Shown in pieces: positions 1 to 8,663 of a DNA stretch of 64,000 nucleotides. The position numbers were made by a program, and so were the translations under genes. The notes beneath the pieces are model-generated. The model was not told the origin of the DNA. It made no database searches and saw only the letters and a list, made by a program, of their open reading frames with translations. Position 1 is the stretch's first letter. Each line of letters opens with the position of its first letter. The stretch covers positions 89,522 to 153,521 of the forward strand of contig SVDU01000011.1 in NCBI GenBank assembly GCA_015057705.1. The letters run 5' to 3'. The stretch is from Paenibacillaceae bacterium. Its GTDB lineage: Bacteria > Bacillota > Clostridia > Lachnospirales > Lachnospiraceae.

Positions 1-165
1 AATATATTAAAGATTAAGAAGCGTTTAAATGAGATTATGGCAGCAAATACAGGTCAGCCTTACGAAGTGATTGAACGTGATACAGAGCGTGACAATTACA
101 TGACTGCTGATGAAGCAAAGGCTTATGGACTGATTGATAATATTCTTTACAGTCACGACCGTTAA
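1..165 (+). CDS. clpP: ATP-dependent Clp protease proteolytic subunit, C-terminal end (partial)
   Basis: The first 54 codons of the window read as the C-terminus of ClpP, the serine-protease barrel that degrades proteins unfolded by ClpX or ClpC in the cytoplasm. The stretch contains the family's typical ending: [20 protein letters not shown] followed by [13 protein letters not shown]. The catalytic Ser and His lie upstream of the window, so activity cannot be judged; the Asp of the triad would be near the GQP/ERDTERD segment. The next gene is clpX, the usual order in Firmicutes, but a 52-bp tandem repeat separates them. Identification rests on the conserved tail and the neighbour. Confidence 0.93.
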   Translation, partial: NILKIKKRLNEIMAANTGQPYEVIERDTERDNYMTADEAKAYGLIDNILYSHDR

Positions 166-403
166 GATTGAGCCAAAGCGATCAACAAGGAGCACCCTTC
201 GGGTATCCCTTTATGCTCAAAAAACGCGAGCCATTAACAAGGAGCACCCTTCGGGTATCCCTTTATGCTCAAAAAACGTGAGCGATCAACAAGGAGCACC
301 CTTCGGGTATCCCTTTATGCTCAAAAAACGTGAGCGATCAACAAGGAGCACCCTTCGGGTATCCCTTTATGCTCAAAAAACGTGAGCGATCAACAAGGAA
401 AGT
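166..403. repeat. 52-bp tandem repeat, four full units plus a partial fifth, in the clpP-clpX gap
   Basis: The motif GGAGCACCC starts at 189, 241, 293 and 345, an exact 52-bp period, and a truncated fifth copy begins near 397 (AACAAGGAA). Units differ by only a few bases; the first copies carry CGCGAGCCATT where later ones carry CGTGAGCGATC. Each unit holds nested inverted repeats: GAGCA...TGCTC outside and CCC-TTC-GGG inside, followed by an A6 run. On the minus strand the T6 run precedes the hairpin, so it is not a normal terminator in either direction. An AAGGAG sequence recurs in each unit. All three forward frames stay open through the array, which gives a spurious ORF of 83 codons at 134-385. 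Confidence 0.95.
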
Positions 404-416
404 ATGAGGTGTGTAT

Positions 417-1718
417 ATGCCGGTCAGAACAGACGACAAGATCCGATGCTCTTTTTGCGGGAAAACCCAGGATCAGGTAAAGAAACTGATTGCCGGTTCC
501 AATAATGTCTATATTTGTGATGAGTGCATTGATTTGTGCGCAGAGATATTAGAGGAAGAATTTGACGGCCATGACGAAGAGGCACCTGATTTCAGCAACA
601 TTAATCTGATGAAGCCAAAGGAAATGAAAGCTTTTTTAGATGAGTATGTCATTGGGCAGGACGAAGCAAAAAAGGTGTTGTCCGTAGCAGTATATAACCA
701 TTATAAGAGAATTACATCCGGTAAAAAGCTGGATGTGGATATACAAAAGAGCAATATTCTGATGTTGGGGCCTACCGGTTCCGGTAAAACTTATCTTGCG
801 CAGACTCTGGCTAAAGTTTTAAACGTACCTTTTGCCATTGCAGATGCTACTGCCCTTACAGAAGCCGGTTATGTTGGTGAAGATGTAGAAAACATCCTTT
901 TAAAATTGATCCAGGCAGCTGAGTATGATATCAGCAGAGCAGAATTTGGAATCATTTATATTGATGAGATTGATAAAATCACCAAGAAATCGGAGAATGT
1001 GTCAATCACCAGAGATGTTTCCGGTGAAGGTGTTCAGCAGGCTTTGTTAAAGATTCTGGAGGGCACGGTTGCCAGCGTTCCGCCTCAGGGTGGAAGAAAG
1101 CATCCGCACCAGGAACTTTTGCAGATCAATACCACCAACATTTTATTTATCTGCGGCGGAGCGTTTGATGGTCTGGAAAAAATCATTGAACGCCGTTTAA
1201 GTGCAGGATCCATTGGTTTTAATGCGGAGATTGTAGATAAGAATAAGACAGATATTGATGATCTCTTAAAGAAAACCCTGCCTCAGGACCTGGTTAAATT
1301 TGGGCTGATCCCTGAATTTATCGGACGCGTTCCTATCACCGTATCATTGGAACTGTTGGACCGGGCAGCTCTGGTTAAGATTTTGACAGAGCCGAAGAAC
1401 GCGCTGGTTAAGCAATACCAGAAATTATTCGAACTAGATGATGTAAAGCTGGAGCTGACCGCTGATGCGGTGGAACGCATAGCAGAGCTGGCTGTGGAAA
1501 GAAAAACCGGTGCCAGAGGATTACGTTCCATTATGGAAAGCGTTATGACGGATCTGATGTATGAGATACCATCAGACAGCAGCATTGGAATCTGCAGAAT
1601 TACCAAAGAGGTTGTGGATAAAAATGGAGAGCCGGAACTAGTTTATCGGGACACGGCAGTTCCCAGAAAATCACTGGCTCAGAAATTGAGAAAAGATAAG
1701 ACAGGCGAGATCGCATAG
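417..1718 (+). CDS. clpX: ATP-dependent Clp protease ATP-binding subunit ClpX
   Basis: AAA+ unfoldase that recognises tagged or damaged proteins and feeds them to ClpP. The 433-residue product is normal length. It begins with the C4 zinc-binding domain (CSFCGK near residue 11 and CDECIDLC near 34), then Walker A GPTGSGKT near residue 118, Walker [11 protein letters not shown], and the IGF pore-loop segment (SAGSIGF) used for ClpP docking. I place the start at ATG 417 rather than GTG 411 because GAGGTG (406-411) lies 5 nt upstream of the ATG. Upstream is the 52-bp repeat array; lon follows 78 bp downstream. No clear sigma-A promoter is visible directly before the gene, so it may be read through from clpP. 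Confidence 0.97.
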   Translation: MPVRTDDKIRCSFCGKTQDQVKKLIAGSNNVYICDECIDLCAEILEEEFDGHDEEAPDFSNINLMKPKEMKAFLDEYVIGQDEAKKVLSVAVYNHYKRITSGKKLDVDIQKSNILMLGPTGSGKTYLAQTLAKVLNVPFAIADATALTEAGYVGEDVENILLKLIQAAEYDISRAEFGIIYIDEIDKITKKSENVSITRDVSGEGVQQALLKILEGTVASVPPQGGRKHPHQELLQINTTNILFICGGAFDGLEKIIERRLSAGSIGFNAEIVDKNKTDIDDLLKKTLPQDLVKFGLIPEFIGRVPITVSLELLDRAALVKILTEPKNALVKQYQKLFELDDVKLELTADAVERIAELAVERKTGARGLRSIMESVMTDLMYEIPSDSSIGICRITKEVVDKNGEPELVYRDTAVPRKSLAQKLRKDKTGEIA

Positions 1719-1796
1719 ATCCCTGCATGAGTCGGGAAGGTGTTACAGCGAATCAATCTGCTGGAACACCTTTTTGAATGCAAAGGAGGGAACCAA

Positions 1797-4115
1797 ATGG
1801 TAGATAAGACAATTACAATGCCGGTTATTGCCCTGAGAGGTATGACTGTTCTACCCAAAATGATGCTGCACTTTGATATCAGCCGGGAGAAATCCATCGC
1901 GGCGGTTGAAAAAGCCATGGTAGGGGATCAGAAGGTATGCCTGGTAACCCAGAGAAATCCGGAAGAAACCGATCCTGGAATAGAAGACTTATATCAGGTA
2001 GGAACGGTTGCTTTAATCAAACAGCTGGTGAAGCTGCCTAATAACGTGATCCGTGTCATGGTAGAAGGTCTGGAGCGGACAGAACTTCTGACTCTTGAGA
2101 GTGAAGAATCTCTTCTTATAGGTGAGATTGAAGAACTTCAGGTACCGCTTGATATATTAGATCCGGTTACCATACAGGCGATGGCTGAAATCGTGAAAGA
2201 AAAGCTGGAAGCCTATGGCAAAGAGAATCAAAGGATTGCGAAGGAAGTGGTCCCTGGATTACTGGTTATTCCGGATTTGGGCGAACTTTTGGATCAGGTT
2301 GCAGTTCAGTTGTCTTGGGATTACCGTCTCCGCCAGCAGGTACTTGAAAGTGTACTTCTGGAAGAACGGTATGCTCTGGTTATGAAACACCTGATTACTG
2401 AAATTGAAGTGACTAAGGTGAAAAAAGAATTACAGTCCCATGTGAAGGAACGGATTGACAAGAATCAGAAGGATTACATTTTAAGAGAGCAGATGAAAGT
2501 AATCCGCGAAGAGTTGGGAGAAGATAATCCGCTTTCAGACAGTGATGAATATGCCAAACGTCTGAAAGCATTAAAAGCAGACAAAGAAATAAAAGAAAAG
2601 ATTCAAAAAGAGATCGACCGCTTTAAATCCATGCCGGGAGGAAGCCAGGAAGCCAATGTTGTCCGGATGTATCTTGATACGGTTCTTGATTTTCCATGGA
2701 AGAAGATGTCAAAGGATAACAACAGCATCAACCATGCGCAGCAGGTACTGGATGAAGAGCATTATGGCCTGGAAAAAGTAAAAGAACGGATTCTGGAATA
2801 TTTAGCAGTCCGGATTCTTACGAAGAAAGGAACCAGCCCTATTTTATGCCTGGTTGGACCTCCTGGAACAGGAAAGACTTCAATAGCAAGATCTGTGGCA
2901 AAAGCACTGAATAAAGAATATGTAAGAATCAGCCTGGGAGGTATCCGGGATGAGGCGGAGATCAGAGGACACAGGAAAACATATGTAGGCGCTATGCCTG
3001 GCAGAATTGCAGAGGCTGTCAAACAGGCAGGTGTAAACAACCCGCTGATGCTTCTTGATGAAATTGACAAAGTCAGCAGCGATTATAAAGGCGATACATC
3101 TTCCGCACTGTTAGAGGTGCTTGACAGTGAACAGAATGTAAAATTCAGGGATCATTATATTGAACTTCCCATTGATTTATCCAATGTTCTCTTTCTTGCA
3201 ACAGCCAATACCATAACAACCATTCCCGGCCCTCTTCTTGACCGAATGGAAGTGATTGAAATAAACAGTTATACTGAGAATGAAAAGTTCCATATTGCCA
3301 AAAACTATCTGGTGAAAAAGCAGCAGGAACGAAATGGTCTGACGGGAAAACCAGTTACCATAACGGATCAGGCGATTGAAAAGATCATACACAATTATAC
3401 CAGAGAAGCCGGAGTCAGAAACTTAGAGCGGCGGATCAGTTCTGTTTTCAGAAAGGCAGCCAGAGAATTTCTGGAAGACAAAAGCCGTGTCATTGAGGTG
3501 ACAGAGTGTCAGCTGGAAAAGTACTTAGGGAAAGAAAAAGTATCCTATAACAATGTTAACGAGGAAGACCAGGTAGGAATTGTGAGAGGTCTGGCATGGA
3601 CCAGTGTAGGCGGAGATACCCTGCAGATTGAAGTAAATGTAATGCCGGGCAAAGGAACCCTTCAGACCACAGGACAAATGGGAGATGTTATGAAGGAGTC
3701 GGCACAGACTGCATTAAGCTATGTAAGATCGGTAGGACCGGAATATAGCGTGCCTGATGATTATTTTGAGAAACACGATATTCATCTTCATATCCCGGAA
3801 GGAGCAGTTCCAAAGGATGGCCCTTCCGCAGGAATTACCATGGCAACTGCCATGCTTTCTGCGGCTATTAACAGGAAGGTATGTGCAACCGTTGCCATGA
3901 CAGGAGAGATAACCTTAAGAGGCCGGGTTCTTCCAATCGGAGGCTTAAAGGAGAAAATTCTTGCTGCACGTATGGCACATGTGAAAAAAGTTCTGGTTCC
4001 GGATAAAAACCGACCGGATATCGCAGAATTATCAGAAGAGATCACAGAAGGCCTTACAATTGTTTTTGTAAAGGAAATGCCGGAAGTATTAAAAGAGGCT
4101 TTCGTCCAGGAATAG
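1797..4115 (+). CDS. lon: ATP-dependent endopeptidase Lon
   Basis: Lon is a single-chain AAA+ Ser-Lys protease that removes misfolded and regulatory proteins. The 772-residue protein has the LON N-terminal substrate-binding domain (PVIALRGMTVLPKMMLHFDI), a coiled linker, Walker A GPPGTGKT near residue 354, Walker B LMLLDEIDK, and the C-terminal protease domain with the catalytic serine in KDGPSAGITM near residue 677 and the lysine in GGLKEKILAA. ATG 1797 is the start because a near-perfect Shine-Dalgarno AAAGGAGGG (1782-1790) sits 6 nt upstream; the frame stays open 57 bases further upstream without a good ribosome site. It follows clpX and precedes engB by 12 bp, a common clostridial order. 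Confidence 0.97.
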   Translation: MVDKTITMPVIALRGMTVLPKMMLHFDISREKSIAAVEKAMVGDQKVCLVTQRNPEETDPGIEDLYQVGTVALIKQLVKLPNNVIRVMVEGLERTELLTLESEESLLIGEIEELQVPLDILDPVTIQAMAEIVKEKLEAYGKENQRIAKEVVPGLLVIPDLGELLDQVAVQLSWDYRLRQQVLESVLLEERYALVMKHLITEIEVTKVKKELQSHVKERIDKNQKDYILREQMKVIREELGEDNPLSDSDEYAKRLKALKADKEIKEKIQKEIDRFKSMPGGSQEANVVRMYLDTVLDFPWKKMSKDNNSINHAQQVLDEEHYGLEKVKERILEYLAVRILTKKGTSPILCLVGPPGTGKTSIARSVAKALNKEYVRISLGGIRDEAEIRGHRKTYVGAMPGRIAEAVKQAGVNNPLMLLDEIDKVSSDYKGDTSSALLEVLDSEQNVKFRDHYIELPIDLSNVLFLATANTITTIPGPLLDRMEVIEINSYTENEKFHIAKNYLVKKQQERNGLTGKPVTITDQAIEKIIHNYTREAGVRNLERRISSVFRKAAREFLEDKSRVIEVTECQLEKYLGKEKVSYNNVNEEDQVGIVRGLAWTSVGGDTLQIEVNVMPGKGTLQTTGQMGDVMKESAQTALSYVRSVGPEYSVPDDYFEKHDIHLHIPEGAVPKDGPSAGITMATAMLSAAINRKVCATVAMTGEITLRGRVLPIGGLKEKILAARMAHVKKVLVPDKNRPDIAELSEEITEGLTIVFVKEMPEVLKEAFVQE

Positions 4116-4127
4116 AAAGGAAATTAC

Positions 4128-4727
4128 ATGATTATTAAAACCGTAGAACTGGAGACTGTATGTGGAATTACCAGCAAGCTCCCGGAGAATACAAAACCGG
4201 AATTTGCATTTGCAGGTAAGTCAAATGTGGGCAAATCCTCTCTCATCAATGCACTTATGAACCGGAAGTCTTTTGCAAGAACTTCATCTTCTCCAGGTAA
4301 AACACAGACCATCAATTTTTATAATATCAATGACTCCCTGTACTATGTGGATCTTCCCGGCTACGGTTATGCAAAGGTATCCGTAGAAGTAAAGGCAAAA
4401 TGGGGAAAGATGATTGAGAATTATCTTCATAAATCCCCGATGCTGAAATGTGTGTTTTTACTGATTGATATCCGCCATGAACCATCAGACAATGATAAAA
4501 CCATGTACGACTGGATCGTTAGTAATGGATATCAGCCGGTTATTATTGCCACCAAGCTGGATAAATTGAAACGAAGCCAGGTGGCAAAGGCATTAAAAGT
4601 GGTGCGGACCGGACTTGGAGTCGGAGCTGATGTGACTGTAATTCCATTTTCAGCGGAGACAAAACAGGGCAGAGAAGAAATCTGGGATTTGATCGATGAA
4701 TCTGTAAATAGTCTTGACAAGGAGTAA
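4128..4727 (+). CDS. engB: Ribosome biogenesis GTP-binding protein YsxC/EngB
   Basis: Small P-loop GTPase needed for late assembly of the 50S ribosomal subunit. The 199-residue protein shows the G1 loop GKSNVGKSS near residue 30, G3 DLPGYGYAK near residue 75, G4 TKLDK near residue 143 and G5 SAE near residue 175, all intact and in order. It starts 12 bp after the lon stop with GAAAGGAAA as ribosome site, so lon-engB is probably one transcript. The last codons overlap the TTGACA element of the next promoter (4714), so transcription of the downstream ABC importer starts inside this gene. Confidence 0.96.
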   Translation: MIIKTVELETVCGITSKLPENTKPEFAFAGKSNVGKSSLINALMNRKSFARTSSSPGKTQTINFYNINDSLYYVDLPGYGYAKVSVEVKAKWGKMIENYLHKSPMLKCVFLLIDIRHEPSDNDKTMYDWIVSNGYQPVIIATKLDKLKRSQVAKALKVVRTGLGVGADVTVIPFSAETKQGREEIWDLIDESVNSLDKE

Positions 4728-4770
4728 AAATCTTTTTATAATGAACCTATTTATTACATAGAGTTCATTA
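4714..4770 (+). promoter_or_regulatory. Sigma-A promoter with an overlapping palindromic operator-like site
   Basis: TTGACA (4714-4719), 17-nt spacer, TATAAT (4737-4742): a consensus vegetative promoter overlapping the 3' end of engB. A perfect 8-bp inverted repeat, TAATGAAC (4739-4746) and GTTCATTA (4763-4770), with additional CTAT/ATAG pairing inside, starts within the -10 box and covers the predicted transcription start. That placement fits a repressor operator; alternatively the transcript begins with a short hairpin. Confidence 0.8.
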
Positions 4771-4794
4771 TGGTAGAAAGAGGAGAAAACAGTT

Positions 4795-5673
4795 ATGAAA
4801 AAAACTATGAAGAAAATTGTATCAACTCTCATGGCGGCAGCTCTGGCAGCGGCAGCATTAACTGCCTGTGCAGGCGGTAATTCCACAGCGGGCACTTCCG
4901 GTACAGGAAAAGAAGCAGGAGACAAAAAAGTATTAAAAGTTGCCATGGAGTGCAGCTATGCTCCTTACAACTGGACTCAGCCAACCGATGCAAACGGAGC
5001 AGTGAAGATCTCAGGAAGCTCTGATTATGCATATGGTTATGATGTGATGATGGCGAAAAAGATTGCGGACGAGCTGGGCTATAACCTGGAGATTGTGAAG
5101 CTGGACTGGGATTCTTTAGTACCTGCTGTTCAGTCGGGAAAGGTTGATTGTGTCATTGCAGGCCAATCCGTTACTGCAGAGCGTATGCAGTCCGTTGATT
5201 TCACAAATCCATATTATTTTGCAACCATCGTAGCTTTGGTAAAAGCCGGTGGTAAATTCGAGAATGCAAAAAGTGTTGCTGACTTAAAGGGTGCAGTTGC
5301 CACATCCCAGTTAAACACTATCTGGTATGATAACTGTCTTCCTCAGATTCCCGATGCTGATATTCAGCCGGCTCAGGAATCCGCTCCTGCCATGCTTGTT
5401 TCTTTAAGCTCCGGTAGATGTGACGTGGTAGTAACCGATAAGCCAACTGGTCAGGCAGCTTTAATTGCATATCCTGATTTCAAACTTCTTGATTTTACCG
5501 GTAAAGATGGTGAGTTCAAGGTTTCTGATGAGGACATTAATATTGGTGTCTCTGTTAAAAAAGGCAATACTGAGTTAAAAGATGCCATAAACGGAGTACT
5601 GGGCAAGATGACCAAGGATGATTTTAATAAGATGATGGAAGAGGCAATCAAAGTACAGCCGCTTTCAAAATAA
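4795..5673 (+). CDS. Polar amino-acid ABC transporter, substrate-binding lipoprotein
   Basis: Extracytoplasmic receptor of an ABC importer of the SBP_bac_3 (PAAT) family. A lipoprotein signal peptide with lipobox LTAC is visible around residues 20-23, so the mature protein should be lipid-anchored at the outer face of the membrane. The Ser/Thr/Gly-rich linker is followed by the family core VAMECSYAPYNW and GYDVMMAKKIADELGYNLEIVKLDWDSLVPAVQSGKVD. The 292-residue length is typical. Substrate cannot be fixed from sequence; family members bind glutamine, arginine, histidine or cystine. It is followed by a hairpin (5698-5725) and then the permease and ATPase genes, an arrangement that usually gives the binding protein higher expression than the membrane parts. 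Confidence 0.92.
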   Translation: MKKTMKKIVSTLMAAALAAAALTACAGGNSTAGTSGTGKEAGDKKVLKVAMECSYAPYNWTQPTDANGAVKISGSSDYAYGYDVMMAKKIADELGYNLEIVKLDWDSLVPAVQSGKVDCVIAGQSVTAERMQSVDFTNPYYFATIVALVKAGGKFENAKSVADLKGAVATSQLNTIWYDNCLPQIPDADIQPAQESAPAMLVSLSSGRCDVVVTDKPTGQAALIAYPDFKLLDFTGKDGEFKVSDEDINIGVSVKKGNTELKDAINGVLGKMTKDDFNKMMEEAIKVQPLSK

Positions 5674-5697
5674 TAATAAGATGAATCGGAGCTTGCA

Positions 5698-5738
5698 GGC
5701 ACGGGATGGGAGTTTTTTCCGTGCCCCTTGTTCTGTTT
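5698..5738 (+). terminator. Hairpin between binding protein and permease genes
   Basis: GGCACGG (5698-5704) pairs with CCGTGCC (5719-5725) around a 14-nt loop, followed by a T-rich but interrupted tail (CCTTGTTCTGTTTT). It looks like a partial terminator or mRNA stabiliser inside the operon. Confidence 0.6.
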
Positions 5739-5769
5739 TAACCAAGCTGTGAAAGGGAGAGGGTAGTAT

Positions 5770-6570
5770 ATGTCTTTGCCGTCAGATTTTTTTGGAAGAA
5801 TGGTATTTATTCTGCAAAATTATGGTCCGTCCTTCTTAGCAGGGGCTGGCAAAACAATGGCGATTGCCATTGTAGGTACATTGATCGGCTGTGTGATCGG
5901 ATTTGCAGTGGGAATTATTCAGACCACTCCGGAATCAAAGCAGGATAATTTGTTTAAAAAGATACTGATTAAAGGAATAAAATTTATTTTAAATGTTTAT
6001 GTAGAGGTTTTCCGCGGAACCCCCATGATGGTTCAGGCCATGTTTATTTTCTATGGATCCTCCGCACTTTTTGGAATTAATATGTCTATTGTATTTGCCT
6101 CCTATTTTATTGTCTCAATCAACACAGGAGCCTATATGGCAGAGACGGTCAGAGGTGGAATCCTTTCTATTGATCCGGGGCAGACAGAAGGAGCAAAGGC
6201 CATTGGTATGACCCATTACCAGACCATGCTGAATGTTATCATGCCACAGGCACTTCGTAATATTATGCCTCAGATCGGCAATAACTTAATTATTAATATT
6301 AAGGATACCTGTGTACTTTCTGTTATCGGAGTTGTAGAACTGTTTTATGCGACAAAGGGTGTGGCAGGAGCTTATTATACGTATTTTGAGGCATTTACCA
6401 TTACCATGATCATTTACTTTGTCCTGACCTTTACCTGTTCCAGAATTCTCCGGCACTGGGAGAAAAAGATGGATGGACCGGACAGCTACGATCTGGCTAC
6501 AACAGATACCTTAGCCTATACCAGTGGAATGGTGAAATTTCCGGACCCGAAAGAGAAGGAGGATAAATAA
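5770..6570 (+). CDS. Polar amino-acid ABC transporter, permease
   Basis: Membrane subunit of the importer encoded by its neighbours (HisM/GlnP type). The 266-residue protein has about five hydrophobic segments and the cytoplasmic EAA loop, GAKAIGMTHYQTMLNVIMPQA near residue 140, which contacts the ATPase. The segment EVFRGTPMMVQAMFIFYG is characteristic of the PAAT permeases. An unusually hydrophilic tail of about 40 residues follows the last membrane span. The TAA stop abuts the ATG of the ATPase gene, so the two are translationally coupled. Start ATG 5770 follows a purine-rich GGGAGAGGG site. Confidence 0.93.
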   Translation: MSLPSDFFGRMVFILQNYGPSFLAGAGKTMAIAIVGTLIGCVIGFAVGIIQTTPESKQDNLFKKILIKGIKFILNVYVEVFRGTPMMVQAMFIFYGSSALFGINMSIVFASYFIVSINTGAYMAETVRGGILSIDPGQTEGAKAIGMTHYQTMLNVIMPQALRNIMPQIGNNLIINIKDTCVLSVIGVVELFYATKGVAGAYYTYFEAFTITMIIYFVLTFTCSRILRHWEKKMDGPDSYDLATTDTLAYTSGMVKFPDPKEKEDK

Positions 6571-7314
6571 ATGGCTGAAAGCAATGTGTTAAAAATTCGT
6601 CATTTAAGCAAGACATTTGGAACCAATGTAGTATTAAGAGATATTGATTTCAATGTAAATGCCAAAGATGTGACCTGTATCATCGGAGCATCCGGCTCAG
6701 GAAAATCCACTCTTTTGCGCTGCATTAATCTGTTGGAAACACCCACTACCGGTGAGATTTTATATCATGATGTGGATATTACAGACAGAAAGATGAATGT
6801 TCCAGAATACCGCACCCGGGTTGGTATGGTATTTCAGAACTTTAATCTCTTTAATAATATGACTGTGCTGGAAAACTGTATGGTTGGTCAGGTAAAAGTT
6901 TTAAAGAAAGATAAGGAAGAAGCCAGAAGGAAAGCCATGATGTTTTTAGAGAAGGTTGGAATGGCACCTTATATCAATGCCAAGCCAAGACAGCTTTCAG
7001 GTGGTCAGAAGCAGAGGGTAGCCATTGCAAGAGCACTTGCCATGGAACCGGAGATTCTTCTTTTTGACGAGCCCACTTCCGCTCTGGATCCCCAGATGGT
7101 AGGTGAAGTTCTTGCAGTTATGAGAACACTTGCGAAGGAAGGACTTACCATGATCATCGTAACCCATGAGATGGCATTCGCAAGAGATGTATCCAACCAT
7201 GTGGTTTATATGGCAGGTGGTGTGATTGAAGAAGAGGGAGCACCAGCTGATATATTTGGTAATCCGCAGAAAAACTCAACAAAGGAATTCTTAACCCGGT
7301 TTATGCAGGGTTAG
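6571..7314 (+). CDS. Polar amino-acid ABC transporter, ATP-binding protein
   Basis: Cytoplasmic motor of the importer (GlnQ/HisP type), 247 residues. Walker [10 protein letters not shown] is near residue 37, the Q-loop FQNFNLF near residue 88, the signature LSGGQKQR near residue 142, Walker [14 protein letters not shown] near residue 160 and the switch histidine in VTHEM near residue 200. All are intact. The gene begins directly at the permease stop codon and ends the operon; a short GC-rich hairpin with T5 follows at about 7357. Confidence 0.94.
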   Translation: MAESNVLKIRHLSKTFGTNVVLRDIDFNVNAKDVTCIIGASGSGKSTLLRCINLLETPTTGEILYHDVDITDRKMNVPEYRTRVGMVFQNFNLFNNMTVLENCMVGQVKVLKKDKEEARRKAMMFLEKVGMAPYINAKPRQLSGGQKQRVAIARALAMEPEILLFDEPTSALDPQMVGEVLAVMRTLAKEGLTMIIVTHEMAFARDVSNHVVYMAGGVIEEEGAPADIFGNPQKNSTKEFLTRFMQG

Positions 7315-7338
7315 AAGCAGACGGAGCTGTTGCAAAAT

Positions 7339-7373
7339 AACTGAATGATCAGTTGTGGAGCAGGCTCCTTTTT
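7339..7373 (+). terminator. Probable terminator after the amino-acid importer operon
   Basis: AACTGA (7339-7344) pairs with TCAGTT (7349-7354), and immediately downstream GGAG/CTCC (7357-7360/7365-7368) forms a second short stem followed by T5 (7369-7373). Each stem is short, so strength is uncertain. Confidence 0.55.
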
Positions 7374-7414
7374 GATATACTGATAAAAAAGTGGATAACA
7401 AAGAGGGGGTACAT

Positions 7415-8371
7415 ATGAGAATTGTTTTTATGGAAACGGATACTATGGGAGATGATGTGGATTATTCGCCGTTTTATAATCTGGGAGAGGTGGTAAAATA
7501 TAATAAATCAGACCCAGAATATAACCAGGAGCGGGTAACGGATGCAGATGTGATTGTGGTAAATAAGATTCCTATGAATGAGGAAACCCTAAGGTATGCC
7601 CAGCATGTAAAACTCATCTGCCTGACAGCTACCGGAACCAATACTGTTGACTTTGATTATGTCAGAAAAAGGAACATCGCAGTCACCAATGTAAAAGGAT
7701 ATTCCACCCAGTCTGTGATACAGCATACTTTTGCATTATTGTTTTATGTATATGAGAAGCTTTCCTATTACGATCAGTTTGTGAAGTCGGGAGATTACGC
7801 AGCCAGTGATATATTCAGTAACTTTGATATAAAATTCAATGAACTTTTTGGGAAAACCTGGGGGATTATCGGACTTGGAGAGATTGGGAGAGGTGTGGCA
7901 AAGGTGGCAGAAGCCTTTGGCTGCCGTGTGATCTATTATTCCACCTCTGGTAATAACAGTAATTCTCTCTGGGAGCGGGTTGAATTTGATGCTTTATTAA
8001 ATGAGTCGGATATCATATCCATACATGCCCCGTTAAATTCTTCTACGGAATATTTAATTGATGAAGATGCATTAAAGAAGATGAAAAAAACTGCTGTTCT
8101 TCTGAATCTGGGCAGGGGAAATATCATAAGAGAAGAAGCGCTTTTAAAAGCTCTGGAAACAGGAGAAATCGCAGGAGCAGGACTGGATGTAATCAGTGCT
8201 GAACCTATGCTGCCGGATAATCCCCTTCTTAAGATCAAAGACAGTACAAAACTGATCATTACTCCCCACATCGCCTGGGCTACGGTTGAGGCAAGAAGAA
8301 GGTGTCTGTCTGAAGTGTATGAAAACATCGTCTCTTATCTTCGCGGAGAGGAAAGAAATCGAATCAGGTAA
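7415..8371 (+). CDS. D-2-hydroxyacid dehydrogenase
   Basis: NAD(P)-dependent D-isomer-specific 2-hydroxyacid dehydrogenase, 318 residues. The Rossmann nucleotide-binding motif is GIIGLGEIGRGVAKVAEAFG near residue 145; the catalytic Arg lies in LNLGRGNIIREEAL, the Glu in AGLDVISAEP and the His in ITPHIAWAT near residue 285. Substrate is unknown: relatives reduce pyruvate, hydroxypyruvate, glyoxylate or larger 2-keto acids. ATG 7415 is preferred over the upstream in-frame GTG 7391 because AGAGGGGG (7402-7409) sits 5 nt before it. The gene stands alone between two terminators. Confidence 0.92.
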   Translation: MRIVFMETDTMGDDVDYSPFYNLGEVVKYNKSDPEYNQERVTDADVIVVNKIPMNEETLRYAQHVKLICLTATGTNTVDFDYVRKRNIAVTNVKGYSTQSVIQHTFALLFYVYEKLSYYDQFVKSGDYAASDIFSNFDIKFNELFGKTWGIIGLGEIGRGVAKVAEAFGCRVIYYSTSGNNSNSLWERVEFDALLNESDIISIHAPLNSSTEYLIDEDALKKMKKTAVLLNLGRGNIIREEALLKALETGEIAGAGLDVISAEPMLPDNPLLKIKDSTKLIITPHIAWATVEARRRCLSEVYENIVSYLRGEERNRIR

Positions 8372-8376
8372 AAAAG

Positions 8377-8404
8377 GGGCGGCTTATAACAGCCGCCTTA
8401 TGTG
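8377..8404. terminator. Bidirectional terminator between convergent genes
   Basis: GGCGGCT (8378-8384) pairs perfectly with AGCCGCC (8391-8397) around a 6-nt loop. The minus strand has CCCC then T6 directly after the stem, so it is a strong terminator for the minus-strand operon; on the plus strand the tail is weaker. Confidence 0.85.
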
Positions 8405-8413
8405 ATCAGTCTT

Positions 8414-8626
8414 TTATTCTTTACGGGAGAAAATATCACGTATTTTGATCCGTAAGAATGTACGGAGCACTTCCGCTCCCAGCACCAGAATCAGAAACGG
8501 CAGAAAAACAGTGAGAAACAACTTGGCTTTTAGCCGGAACATCTTCTTTTTGTGCTGTAATTTTAAAGTCTGATAATGGTCTGATATAGAATGATACCAT
8601 GTTTTTTTTACCGGAACTTTTTTCAA
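8414..8626 (-). CDS. Small single-span membrane protein, function unknown
   Basis: A 70-residue basic protein that I do not recognise. Residues 1-33 are strongly positive (KK and RLK clusters), residues about 35-55 form one hydrophobic segment (LFLTVFLPFLILVLGAEVL), and the tail is again basic (RIKIRDIFSRKE). It starts at TTG 8626 with AAGGGGGAA about 6 nt upstream, and is 37 bp downstream of the DUF4364 gene. It ends just before the terminator at 8377. Position suggests it is the third gene of the malic enzyme operon; nothing in the sequence gives its role. The alternative is a non-coding tail, but the ribosome site and the clean membrane segment argue for a real gene. Confidence 0.6.
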   Translation of the reverse strand: MKKVPVKKTWYHSISDHYQTLKLQHKKKMFRLKAKLFLTVFLPFLILVLGAEVLRTFLRIKIRDIFSRKE

Positions 8627-8663
8627 ACGAATTCCCCCTTACTCCTATCTGCTGACAGGATCC

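Noticed and set aside
134..385. An 83-codon open frame across the clpP-clpX gap
   Set aside because: It is a product of the 52-bp repeat, which has no stops in any forward frame; the peptide simply cycles through the three frames of the unit and the frame starts inside clpP.
166..403. CRISPR-like array
   Set aside because: Units are contiguous with a 52-bp period and no unique spacers; no cas genes are present.
5698..5738. A full terminator separating the importer binding protein from its permease
   Set aside because: The tail is interrupted and the downstream genes lack a visible promoter of their own, so readthrough or mRNA stabilisation is more likely; kept only as a hairpin feature.
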